DNA of 64,000 nt from the NCBI RefSeq assembly GCF_900187975.1, contig NZ_FZPC01000028.1, positions 40,434-104,433 of the forward strand. Direction: 5' to 3'. The translations under genes and the position numbers were made by a program. The notes below the pieces were generated by a model. It searched no databases, was not told the origin of the DNA, and saw only the letters and a program-made list of their open reading frames with translations. This stretch comes from Pseudomonas delhiensis. Lineage in GTDB: Bacteria; Pseudomonadota; Gammaproteobacteria; Pseudomonadales; Pseudomonadaceae. Positions 35,054-43,222 of the stretch are shown here, in pieces (position 1 is the stretch's first letter; the number at the start of each line of letters is the position of its first letter).

Positions 35054-35508
35054 GGCTCCCCCCCCTGGGCACCGTCGGCCGGGCGGGCCAACCGGTGCCC
35101 CGCCAGCTCCAGGCTGACGGGCAGCGGTGGCAGGTCTTCGCCGAGCACGCGCGCCTGGACCCGGTACAAGGCACTGTCGAAAGGACCGGGATGGCCGTTG
35201 TAGCGGCTGACGACAGGCCGCGGGGCGGCAAGCAGATGGCTTTCCCAGTCCAGCCGGTAGCTTCCCAGCGTGACGCTGCCGCTGGGCTGGAGCATCGGGT
35301 TGAGGCCCTCCAGGTAGGCCAGGCCGGTGCGGGTCGCATCGAGGCGGCGCTGGACGTCGTTCATGCGCTCAAGGGTCCTGAAGCCCGTCCCCAGCCACGC
35401 CAGCAGGGCGCTTCCCACCACCGCCAGGAGCGTCAGGGCGACCACCGCCTCGAGCAGCGTGAAACCGGCTTGCCGCCCCCGCCTCACCCGTCGAACTCCG
35501 GCAGGCAT
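35050..35508 (-). CDS. gspI: T2SS minor pseudopilin GspI
   Basis: 152 residues, prepilin leader RRGRQAGFTLLEAVVALTLLAVVGSALLAWLG and a short periplasmic domain including LEGLNPMLQPSGSVTLGSYRLDWESHLL. GspI nucleates the pseudopilus tip. Overlaps gspH by 25 bp. Identification among the minor pseudopilins rests on size, the EAVVAL start and gene order. Confidence 0.86.
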   Translation of the reverse strand: MPAGVRRVRRGRQAGFTLLEAVVALTLLAVVGSALLAWLGTGFRTLERMNDVQRRLDATRTGLAYLEGLNPMLQPSGSVTLGSYRLDWESHLLAAPRPVVSRYNGHPGPFDSALYRVQARVLGEDLPPLPVSLELAGHRLARPADGAQGGEP

Positions 35509-35897
35509 TGCGGCGGCTCCAGGCGTAGCTCCCGGATGGCCTCTTCCCTTCGCAGTTGCAGCAGCCCACCCAGGCAGGCGCCATTGGCCAGATAGATGAC
35601 CGGCTCGGCTGCGCTCAACACCCAGCCATCCGGCAGCCTGAGCATCCGCGGCGGCTCGACGCCGGCGGGGCCGATGAGGGTCTGCTGGGCCTCCAGCCGG
35701 GCCCGATAGCCCAGCGTCTGCAACTGGTGGACGATGTCCTGCAGTTCGACACGACGGCGCCAGGCCTCCTGCATGTTCAGCAGGCTGGGCATGACGATGG
35801 CGCCCAGCGCGGCGACCAGGGCCAGCACCACCAGCAGTTCGAGCAGGGTGAAACCGCCGCTGCGCTCACTGCCTGGGCAGGTAGCCGATGTCCGCAT
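35484..35897 (-). CDS. gspH: T2SS minor pseudopilin GspH
   Basis: 137 residues from ATG 35897, preceded by GGAAGGGGAG; the open frame upstream is not the real start. Prepilin motif SERSGGFTLLELLVVLALVAALGAIVMPSLL. Its soluble part is short (VHQLQTLGYRARLEAQQTLIGP), matching GspH, which joins the shaft to the tip. The first 32 bp overlap gspG and the end overlaps gspI, so translation is tightly coupled. Confidence 0.85.
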   Translation of the reverse strand: MRTSATCPGSERSGGFTLLELLVVLALVAALGAIVMPSLLNMQEAWRRRVELQDIVHQLQTLGYRARLEAQQTLIGPAGVEPPRMLRLPDGWVLSAAEPVIYLANGACLGGLLQLRREEAIRELRLEPPQCLPEFDG

Positions 35898-36360
35898 TCT
35901 CCCCTTCCCCGCCGGGCTGCCCGTCGGCGCCCAGGCTGTACAGCGAGAACGGCTGTTCGGCGCTGGGCGCGTTGCTGTACACGTATGCGCGGTTCCAGGG
36001 ATCAAGCGGCACCCCGCCGTCCAGGTAGGGACCTTTCCAGAAGGCCTTGATCCGCTCGTCCGCCGGCGCCGCGTTGAGCAGCGCCAGCCCCTCCTGCTCG
36101 CTGGGCAGGCGGCCGATGTCCAGGCGCATGGTCATCAGCGCGCCCTTGAGCATCTTCACCTGGGTATCGGCGGTCTGCACCTTGGCCTTGTCGGCCTGGC
36201 TGAACAGGCGTGGCCCGACCAGCCCCATGAGCAACCCGATGATCACCAGCACCACGATCATTTCCAGCAGGGTGAAGCCGCGTTCGCCGCGGCTGCCCCC
36301 CATGGCCGGCGGCTTGTGCCTCCCTTGCCGGGGCCGCCCGCCCTTCTGCCCGTTGTCCAT
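35866..36360 (-). CDS. gspG: T2SS major pseudopilin GspG
   Basis: 164 residues with a long basic leader (MDNGQKGGRPRQGRHKPPAMGGSRGERG) before GFTLLEMIVVLVIIGLLMGLVGP. The globular domain shows major-pseudopilin features: DTQVKMLKGALMTMRLDIGRLPSEQEGL, GGVPLDPWNRAYVY and SLGADGQPGGEGENADI, the last being the calcium-site loop. GspG polymerises into the piston that pushes cargo through GspD. The leader is longer than usual (~28 residues), so an internal ATG (MGGSRGERG) could be used instead. Confidence 0.92.
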   Translation of the reverse strand: MDNGQKGGRPRQGRHKPPAMGGSRGERGFTLLEMIVVLVIIGLLMGLVGPRLFSQADKAKVQTADTQVKMLKGALMTMRLDIGRLPSEQEGLALLNAAPADERIKAFWKGPYLDGGVPLDPWNRAYVYSNAPSAEQPFSLYSLGADGQPGGEGENADIGYLPRQ

Positions 36361-36375
36361 TCTCTTCCCCTTCGT

Positions 36376-37566
36376 TCAGAACACGATGTCGTTGGCGCTG
36401 GTGATGGCCAGCACCACGCCGGTGATGATCACGCCGAACAGCGCACCGATCAGCAGGATCGCCAGCGGCTCGATCAGCGCCAGGACCTTGCGCATGCGCG
36501 AGCGCCCCAGTTCCTCGTAGAGCCCGGCGAGGCTGTCGAGCATCTCGGCCAGGCGTCCGGACCGCTCCCCGACCCGCACCAGGTTGCCGCCCGTGGCCGT
36601 GATCGCCCTGCGCAGCTCCAGCGCCTCGGACAGGGCGGTCCCCCCCCTCACGTCCTGGGTCACCCTTTCCAGCAGGTCGCGCTGGTGGCCGATGCGCACG
36701 CCCGCGCTGGCCAGGCGCAGGGCCTCGACCAGCGCCACGCGATTGCCCAGCAGGGTGCCGAGGACCTTGGCCCACTGGGCGATCTCCGCCTGCAGCAGCC
36801 AGTCGCCGAGCAACGGCAGGCGCAGCAGGGCGTTCAGGGCCCGGCCGCGAACCTTCTCGCTCCTGGCCAGGGGCAGCCCCAGGGCCCCCAGCAGCAGGCC
36901 GGCGAACAGCAGCGGCAAGGCATTGGCCTTGCTCCAGACGCCGGTGCTGAGCACCGCCCAGGCCAGCCACGGCAACTTGTCGGCGTGCTCCAGCAGGTTG
37001 GCGAACTTGGGCACGACGAAGACGAACATCACCATGACCGCCCCGATGCCGCTGAGCACCAGCACGCTCGGGTAGATCAGGGCATTGCGCACTTCCTCGC
37101 GGGTGCGCCGCTCGTACTCCATCTGCGCCACGCAATCCCGTAGCGCCGCCGCCAGGTTGCCGGTCAACTCCCCTGCCGCCACCAGTTGGTAGGCGTAACG
37201 CGGCAGCGGCAGGCCGGCACTCTCCAGCACCTGGGGGAAGGAACGGCCCTGGCGCAGGCCTTCGCTCATGCTGCGCAGCGCCGCGGCAATGCGCGGATGG
37301 CTGCTCGAACGCTCTTGGGCGGAAACCGCGTCGGCCAGGGCCACACCCGCCGCCAGCAAGGTCGCCAGCTCGTGCAGCGCCATGTTCAGCTCTTCCGCGC
37401 GCAGCCGTCGGCGCCCGGGTTGCGGCGCCCGCTGGCCCGACTCCAGGCGCAGGGGGGTCATGCCCTGTGCCTCCAGTTGGCGAAGCGCGTCACCGCGGGA
37501 GCCGGCATCGAGGTCGCCGCTGCAACGCCGGCCCTGCCGGTCCACTGCCAGGTATTCGAAGCGCAT
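36376..37566 (-). CDS. gspF: T2SS platform protein GspF
   Basis: 396 residues with two GspF domains and three membrane helices (IYPSVLVLSGIGAVMVMFVFVVPKF; ALPLLFAGLLLGALGLPLA; LALIEPLAILLIGALFGVIITGVVLAI). N-terminal FEYLAVDRQGRRCSGDLDAGSRGDALRQLEAQGMTPLRL is the classic start. Inner-membrane rotor/platform over GspE. Separated from gspE by 4 bp and from gspG by 15 bp. Confidence 0.92.
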   Translation of the reverse strand: MRFEYLAVDRQGRRCSGDLDAGSRGDALRQLEAQGMTPLRLESGQRAPQPGRRRLRAEELNMALHELATLLAAGVALADAVSAQERSSSHPRIAAALRSMSEGLRQGRSFPQVLESAGLPLPRYAYQLVAAGELTGNLAAALRDCVAQMEYERRTREEVRNALIYPSVLVLSGIGAVMVMFVFVVPKFANLLEHADKLPWLAWAVLSTGVWSKANALPLLFAGLLLGALGLPLARSEKVRGRALNALLRLPLLGDWLLQAEIAQWAKVLGTLLGNRVALVEALRLASAGVRIGHQRDLLERVTQDVRGGTALSEALELRRAITATGGNLVRVGERSGRLAEMLDSLAGLYEELGRSRMRKVLALIEPLAILLIGALFGVIITGVVLAITSANDIVF

Positions 37567-37570
37567 GGCG

Positions 37571-39319
37571 TTAACCGCTGGTGACCCGATGTACCTCGTC
37601 CAGCGAGGTCAGGCCCAGCCAGGCCTTGATGAAGCCGTCCTCGCGCATGCTGCGGAACCCCTGGCCGGCCGCCAGCCGGCGCATCTGCTCGAGGGGCGCC
37701 TGCTGCAGGATGAGCGTCTGCAATTCGGGGCTGACATCCACCATTTCGTAGATCCCCAGGCGCCCGTGGTAGCCCGTGCCCTGGCACAGTTCGCAACCCC
37801 TGGCGCGATGCCAGTTGGGGGCCTGCCCCGGGTAGAGGCGCAGGATCGCCGCGTCGAGCGCGGCCTGGTCTTCCGCCGCCAGGCTCGGCTCATAGGGCTC
37901 CGCGCAATGCCGGCACAGGGTTCGCACCAGGCGCTGGGCCTGGACGCCACGCACCGGAGAGGCCACCAGGAAAGGCTCGATGCCCATGTCGATGAGGCGG
38001 GTGAAGGCGCTGAGCGAATCGTTGGTGTGCAGCGTCGAGAAGACCAGGTGCCCGGTGAGGGAGGACTGCACGGCGATCTCCGCCGTTTCCAGGTCGCGGA
38101 TCTCGCCGATCATGATCACGTCCGGGTCCTGACGCAGGATCGAGCGCAGGGCGGCGGCGAAGGTCAGGCCGATATCGGCATGGGCCTGGACCTGGGTGAT
38201 GTTCGGTACCTGGTACTCGACCGGGTCCTCCACCGTGATGATCTTGCGAATGCCATCGTTGATGGCTTCGAGCGTGCCGTAGAGAGTCGTCGACTTGCCA
38301 GAGCCGGTCGGCCCGGTGACCAGCACGATGCCGTGCGGCTCGCCGATCCAGGCGCGCATCAGCTCCAGGTGGTCCGCCAGCATCCCCAGGCGGTCCAGGC
38401 GCAGGCCTTCGCGGGCCTTGGGCAACAGGCGCATCACCACCGACTCGCCGTGCACCCCTGGCAGGGTGGAAACCCGGATGTCCATGTCCTGCCCGCCGAC
38501 CCTCGTGCTCATCCGCCCATCCTGGGGCAGGCGCCGTTCGGCGATGTCGATGGCGGAAATCAGCTTGATCCGCGACACCACCGCGGCGAAGCGCTCCCGC
38601 GGCAGGCTCAGTTGCGATTGCAGGACGCCATCGATGCGGAAGCGGATGTGGAAATTGAACTCGCGCGGCTCGATGTGGATGTCCGAGGCGCGTTTTTCCA
38701 CCGCCTGGCTCATGACGTTGTTGACCAGCTCGACGATGGGCGCTTCCTCCGCCATCTCCCGCAGCTGTCGGATGTCATCGGAGGCGAAGCGCAGTTCCTC
38801 GCGGCTTTCCTGCTGCAGGCGCTCCTTGAGCAGCTCCAGCCAGGCGTCGAGGTCCTGGGAGCGGCACAGCACCGGGCACAACGGCTGGCCGGGATGGAAA
38901 TAGCGCAGGACCTCCAGGACGAAGGGCGCCAGCGGGTCGCGGGAAGCGATCAGCAGCGTCCCCCGGGCATCGCCCCAGACGACCACCTGCTCGGCGACGA
39001 ACCATTCCACGCCGAGGGGGGTCGCCTCGAGAAAGGCCAGAAGCTCGGCGTTGCCCGGGGCCTCCAGGTCCGTTCCCACCAGGGGCATGCGCAGCTGTTC
39101 GGCGAGCACCTCCAGCAGCGCCGCCTCCGAAACACCGCCCGAGCGCAGCAGTATCGCCCCCAGGCGCCCACCGATCCGGGCCTGCAGTTCCAGCGCCCGC
39201 TCCAGTTCCTGGGCGCCGCACAGGCCGCGCCCGACGAGCATCTGCCCCAGCGGGCGGGCCTCGGCGACCACCGCCGGCGCGGTATCGGCGAGCCGTTCAG
39301 AGGACATCGGCGAAGCCAT
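37571..39319 (-). CDS. gspE: T2SS assembly ATPase GspE
   Basis: 582 residues if ATG 39319 is used; ATG 39307 has a better-spaced AAGGA and would give 578. An N-terminal domain (LVGRGLCGAQELERALELQARIGGRLGAILL) contacts GspL, then a secretion-ATPase core: ASDIHIEPREFNFHIRFRIDG, Walker A GPTGSGKST (336-344), Asp box ITVEDPVEYQ, Walker B PDVIMIGEIRDLETAEIA, His box TGHLVFSTLHTNDS, and two CxxC pairs for zinc (CRHC and CELC). It powers pseudopilus assembly in the cytoplasm. The 5' end overlaps wzm by up to 23 bp, tying the secretion genes to the polysaccharide-exporter permease. Confidence 0.93.
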   Translation of the reverse strand: MASPMSSERLADTAPAVVAEARPLGQMLVGRGLCGAQELERALELQARIGGRLGAILLRSGGVSEAALLEVLAEQLRMPLVGTDLEAPGNAELLAFLEATPLGVEWFVAEQVVVWGDARGTLLIASRDPLAPFVLEVLRYFHPGQPLCPVLCRSQDLDAWLELLKERLQQESREELRFASDDIRQLREMAEEAPIVELVNNVMSQAVEKRASDIHIEPREFNFHIRFRIDGVLQSQLSLPRERFAAVVSRIKLISAIDIAERRLPQDGRMSTRVGGQDMDIRVSTLPGVHGESVVMRLLPKAREGLRLDRLGMLADHLELMRAWIGEPHGIVLVTGPTGSGKSTTLYGTLEAINDGIRKIITVEDPVEYQVPNITQVQAHADIGLTFAAALRSILRQDPDVIMIGEIRDLETAEIAVQSSLTGHLVFSTLHTNDSLSAFTRLIDMGIEPFLVASPVRGVQAQRLVRTLCRHCAEPYEPSLAAEDQAALDAAILRLYPGQAPNWHRARGCELCQGTGYHGRLGIYEMVDVSPELQTLILQQAPLEQMRRLAAGQGFRSMREDGFIKAWLGLTSLDEVHRVTSG

Positions 39320-40109
39320 CCTTCATGCGCCGGAACCACAGCCACCCCAGCGCCGCCAGCAGGCAGGCGATGCCGGCATACCCCAGCTGGACGCCCGCCG
39401 GCGGCATGGGCATGCCGAACAGGCTGGCCCTCACCGCCTCCACCGGGACGCTCAGCGGATTGAGCAGCAGGTAGGGACGCAGGGCTTCCGGCAAGGCGCT
39501 CACGGGGTAGAACACCGGGCTGAGGAACAGCAGCAGCACCAGCAGGAACTGGATGAACTGGCTGGTATCGCGGAAGTAGGCGCCGAACACGGCGATGATC
39601 CAGCTGAGGCCGCACACGCACAACAGGAAGGGCAACAGGGCCAGCGGCAGGTAGAGGATGTTCCAGCCCAGCGGTTGCCCGAACCAGGGCATCAGCAGGA
39701 GCAGCACGAGAAAGCCGATGACGGCGTTCGACAGGGCGGAAAGGGCCAGCGACAGCGGCAGGATGTCCAGCGGGAAGACCAGCTTCTTCACCTGGTTGCG
39801 GTGGTTGTGCATCACCGTGACCGCGCGCGACAGGCTGTCCGCCAGCATGCCGTGGAGCAGCAGCCCGGCGAAGAGCGTCAGGGCGAAGGAACCCGTGCTC
39901 TGCCCAGCCCCCCAGCGCGACTTGAGCACATGGCCGAATACGAAGGTGTAGACCGCCAGCAGCAGGAACGGCGACAGCAGCAGCCACAGCCGCCCGAACA
40001 GGGCGCCCTGGTAGCGCGCCAGGATTTCCCGCCGGGTCAGTGCGAGCAACAACTGGACCCACGCGCCCTGCGAAGCGTGCAGTGCGGCGGGGACGGGACG
40101 GTCGGACAA
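39297..40109 (-). CDS. wzm: Wzm: permease of an ABC polysaccharide exporter
   Basis: 270 residues with six predicted helices of the ABC-2 type. Seen: LLALTRREILARYQGALFGRLWLLLSPFLLLAVYTFVFGHVL and AVFGAYFRDTSQFIQFLLVLLLFLSPVFYPVSALPEALRPYLLLNPLSVPVEAVR, standard for Wzm/TagG permeases that move lipid-linked glycan to the periplasm. It starts with TTG 40109, four bases after GGAGG. It is the first gene of the 24.5-kb island and partners wzt, 15 kb downstream, although the T2SS genes separate them. Confidence 0.9.
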   Translation of the reverse strand: MSDRPVPAALHASQGAWVQLLLALTRREILARYQGALFGRLWLLLSPFLLLAVYTFVFGHVLKSRWGAGQSTGSFALTLFAGLLLHGMLADSLSRAVTVMHNHRNQVKKLVFPLDILPLSLALSALSNAVIGFLVLLLLMPWFGQPLGWNILYLPLALLPFLLCVCGLSWIIAVFGAYFRDTSQFIQFLLVLLLFLSPVFYPVSALPEALRPYLLLNPLSVPVEAVRASLFGMPMPPAGVQLGYAGIACLLAALGWLWFRRMKDGFADVL

Positions 40110-40198
40110 GGGGCCTCCACGCTGTTCCCGGCCCGCTCAGGGGGAGCGGGCGCTATTGGACAGCGCGGAATTTTGGCAGCCCGGGCAAGACGTCTCTA

Positions 40199-40236
40199 GA
40201 AGAAACGTCCTCAGCATCAGGAGGAAACATCCTCAG
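40199..40236 (-). promoter_or_regulatory. Paired 16-bp repeats upstream of wzm
   Basis: On the minus strand CTGAGGATGTTTCCTC and CTGAGGACGTTTCTTC start 22 bp apart, two helical turns. Each contains an inverted repeat (GAGGA / TCCTC, the second with one mismatch). They lie about 90-125 bp before the wzm start, in the 183-bp cmk-wzm gap where the island promoter must be. I see no convincing sigma-70 boxes there. Confidence 0.5.
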
Positions 40237-40292
40237 AAATCTCTTCAACCACGTCGTACCGAAAACGGCCGTGGCTGAAGGATTCCCGGGGT

Positions 40293-40997
40293 TCAGTCGG
40301 TCAGACCGAGCCTCTCGACTTCGGCCAGGATGCTGTCCACCACCGCCTCGATGCTCATGCTGGTGGAGTCGACCACGATGGCGCCTTCGGCCGGCTTCAG
40401 CGGGGCTACGCTGCGCTGGCTGTCGCGTTCGTCGCGGGCGCGGATTTCCTCGGTGAGCGCGGCCATGTCGCAGTCCACGCCCTTGCCCTTGAGCTGCAGG
40501 TAGCGGCGTCGGGCGCGCTCCTCGGCCGAGGCGGTGAGGAAGATCTTCAGCGGCGCGCCGGGGAACACCACGGTGCCCATGTCGCGGCCGTCGGCCACCA
40601 GGCCCGGGGCTTCGAGGAAGGCGCGCTGGCGCTGCAGCAGGGCGTCGCGCACCGCCGGCAGCGCGGCGACCTGGGAGGCGCCGGCGCCGACCTGCTCGGT
40701 GCGGATGGTGTCGGTGACGTCTTCGCCTTCGAGGATGATGTGCTGGCCTTCCCCGCCCTTGGCGTGGGTGAACTGCACATCCAGGTGCGCGGCCAGGACC
40801 TTGAGGGCTTCCTCGTTGGTCAGGTCGATGCCGTGGTTGCCGGCGGCGAACGCCAGCAGGCGGTAGAGCGCGCCGGAGTCCAGCAGGTTCCAGCCCAGGC
40901 GCTTGGCCAGGATGCCGGCCACGGTGCCCTTGCCGGAGCCGCTGGGGCCGTCGATGGCGAGCACCGGCCAGGCCGCGGCGAAGTCGGAGGCGGCCAT
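40293..40997 (-). CDS. cmk: Cytidylate kinase
   Basis: 234 residues from ATG 40997 ([28 protein letters not shown]). The P-loop GPSGSGKG and the CMP-binding [33 protein letters not shown] are typical. It phosphorylates CMP/dCMP to the diphosphates. Its ATG overlaps the tyrA-aroA stop (TGATG). In related pseudomonads rpsA follows directly; here the island begins after its stop. Confidence 0.96.
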   Translation of the reverse strand: MAASDFAAAWPVLAIDGPSGSGKGTVAGILAKRLGWNLLDSGALYRLLAFAAGNHGIDLTNEEALKVLAAHLDVQFTHAKGGEGQHIILEGEDVTDTIRTEQVGAGASQVAALPAVRDALLQRQRAFLEAPGLVADGRDMGTVVFPGAPLKIFLTASAEERARRRYLQLKGKGVDCDMAALTEEIRARDERDSQRSVAPLKPAEGAIVVDSTSMSIEAVVDSILAEVERLGLTD

Positions 40998-43222
40998 CAG
41001 TTGCCCTCCTCCGCCACGCGGATGCCGGCGCCCGCGGCCAGGCCGAGGAAGTTCGGGAAGGAGGTGGCGACGTTGGCGCAGTCGTGGATGCGGATCGGCG
41101 CCGAGGCGCGCAGCGAGGCCACGCTGAAGGACATGGCGATGCGGTGGTCGCCGTGGCTCCAGACTTCGCCGCCGCCGTAGGGGCCGCCGTCGATGATGAT
41201 GCCGTCCGGGGTCGGCTCGCACTTCACGCCCAGGGCCAGCAGGCCGTCGGCCATGACCTGGATGCGGTCGGATTCCTTCACCCGCAGCTCTTCGGCGCCG
41301 CGCAGCACGGTGCGGCCTTCTGCGTTGGCAGCGGCGACGAACAGCACCGGGAACTCGTCGATGGCCAGGGGCACCAGGTCCTCGGGGATATCGATGCCCT
41401 TCAGCCTGGCCGAGCGCACGCGCAGGTCGGCCACCGGCTCGCCGCCCACTTCGCGCTGGTTCTCCAGGGTGATGTCGGCGCCCATCAGCTTGAGGATGTC
41501 GATGACGCCGGTGCGGGTCGGGTTGATGCCGACGTGTTCGAGGACGATCTCCGAACCTTCGGCGATACTAGCCGCAACCAGGAAGAAGGCCGCGGAGGAG
41601 ATGTCCGCCGGCACCTCGATGCTGGTGGCGCTGAGCTTGTGGCCGCTTTCGACCTTGGCGGTACTGCCTTCGACGTCCACCGGGTAGCCGAAGCCGCGCA
41701 GCATGCGCTCGGTGTGGTCGCGGGTCGGCGCCGGCTCGGTCACCGAGGTTTCGCCGGCGGCGTAGAGGCCGGCGAGCAGCAGGCAGGATTTCACCTGGGC
41801 GCTGGCCATCGGCATGTCGTAGTGCATGCCGGTCAGCTTCTGGCCGCCACGGATGGTCAGCGGCGGGCGCCCTTCCGGAGCGGTCTCGATCACCGCGCCC
41901 ATCTCCCGCAGCGGCTTGGCCACGCGGTTCATCGGGCGCTTGGACAGCGACGCATCGCCGGTCAGCACGCTGTCGAACGGCTGCGCCGCCAGCAGGCCGC
42001 TGAGCAGGCGCATGGAGGTGCCGGAGTTGCCCAGGTAGATGGGGCCCGGCGCCGGTTTCAGGCCGTGCAGGCCGACGCCGTGGACGGTCACGCGGCCGTG
42101 ATGCGGGCCTTCGATGACCACGCCCATGTCGCGGAACGCCTGAATGGTGGCCAGGGCGTCCTCGCCCTCGAGGAAGCCGGCCACCTCGGTGGTGCCTTCG
42201 GCCAGGGAGCCGAGCATGATCGAGCGGTGGGAGATGGACTTGTCGCCCGGAACGCGTACGCGCCCGGACAGGCGGCCACCCGGCTGGGCCAGGTAAATCA
42301 GGTCGTTGTTGTGCATGGCGTCCACATAGGCCCGGCGGGCCAGGATTTTGCTGAAATGTTCACGGGCGACGCGGGCGCGGGTGAAGACGCCCATCAGTTG
42401 CTGCCCGTCCCCTGCATCGACGGCCTCGCGCAGGGCGTCGAGGTCGTCGCGGAAAACGTCGAGGATGCGCAGCACCGCCTTGCGGTTGGCAAGGAAGATG
42501 TCGTGCCACATCGTCGGGTCGCTGCCGGCGATCCGCGTGAAGTCGCGGAAGCCGCCGGCGGCATAACGGAAGATTTCCAGATTTTCGCTGCGCTTGGCCA
42601 GCGAGTCGACCAGCGTGAAGGCCAGCAGGTGCGGCAGGTGGCTGGTGGCGGCGAGCACTTCGTCGTGGTGCTCGACTTCCATCAGCTCGACGTCCGCGCC
42701 CAGCTCGCGCCACAGCGCCTCGACGCACTGGACCGCGTCCGCATCGGCATTATCCAGCGGCGTGAGGATGACTTTATGACGGCGGAACAGTTTGCCGTTG
42801 GCCGCTTCCACCCCGCTCTGCTCGGAACCGGCGATGGGATGGCCGGGAATGAAGCGCGCCGGCATCTCGCCGAAGGCGGCCCTGGCCGCGCGCACCACGT
42901 TGCCCTTGGCGCTGCCGACGTCGGTGAGCACGGCATGGCCGAGGTCGAAGGTGGCGAGTTCCGCCAGCACCTTCTCCATGGCCAGGATGGGCACGGCGAG
43001 CTGGATCACGTCGGCGTCGCGGCAGCCTTCGCGCAGGCTTTCCTCGCAACGGTCGACCACGCCCAGCTGCACCGCCAGACGGCGGGTCTGCGGGTCGCGG
43101 TCGACGCCGACCACCTCCTCGAACAGGCCCTTCTCGCGCAGCCCCTTGGCGAAGGAGCCTCCGATCAGGCCCAGCCCCACCACCACCAGACGGCGGAGCT
43201 TGCGTGGCGTCACCTCAGGCAC
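40997..43222 (-). CDS. Fused prephenate dehydrogenase / EPSP synthase (TyrA-AroA)
   Basis: 741 residues. The N-terminal ~290 residues are prephenate dehydrogenase ([20 protein letters not shown] site; [19 protein letters not shown] catalytic His). The rest is 5-enolpyruvylshikimate-3-phosphate synthase ([37 protein letters not shown]). One enzyme thus works in the shikimate pathway and the other in tyrosine synthesis. The same fusion is known in Pseudomonas (PA3164 in PAO1). Start and stop overlap hisC (8 bp) and cmk (1 bp). Confidence 0.95.
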   Translation of the reverse strand: MPEVTPRKLRRLVVVGLGLIGGSFAKGLREKGLFEEVVGVDRDPQTRRLAVQLGVVDRCEESLREGCRDADVIQLAVPILAMEKVLAELATFDLGHAVLTDVGSAKGNVVRAARAAFGEMPARFIPGHPIAGSEQSGVEAANGKLFRRHKVILTPLDNADADAVQCVEALWRELGADVELMEVEHHDEVLAATSHLPHLLAFTLVDSLAKRSENLEIFRYAAGGFRDFTRIAGSDPTMWHDIFLANRKAVLRILDVFRDDLDALREAVDAGDGQQLMGVFTRARVAREHFSKILARRAYVDAMHNNDLIYLAQPGGRLSGRVRVPGDKSISHRSIMLGSLAEGTTEVAGFLEGEDALATIQAFRDMGVVIEGPHHGRVTVHGVGLHGLKPAPGPIYLGNSGTSMRLLSGLLAAQPFDSVLTGDASLSKRPMNRVAKPLREMGAVIETAPEGRPPLTIRGGQKLTGMHYDMPMASAQVKSCLLLAGLYAAGETSVTEPAPTRDHTERMLRGFGYPVDVEGSTAKVESGHKLSATSIEVPADISSAAFFLVAASIAEGSEIVLEHVGINPTRTGVIDILKLMGADITLENQREVGGEPVADLRVRSARLKGIDIPEDLVPLAIDEFPVLFVAAANAEGRTVLRGAEELRVKESDRIQVMADGLLALGVKCEPTPDGIIIDGGPYGGGEVWSHGDHRIAMSFSVASLRASAPIRIHDCANVATSFPNFLGLAAGAGIRVAEEGN

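Noticed and set aside
15597..40109. Island carried by a transposon, integrative element or phage
   Set aside because: No transposase, integrase or phage genes inside; the only att-like repeats are at the distant tRNA-Asn (6.9-7.1 kb).
40110..40292. JUMPstart/ops (GGCGGTAG) element before wzm
   Set aside because: The sequence is not present in the gap on either strand as far as I can read.
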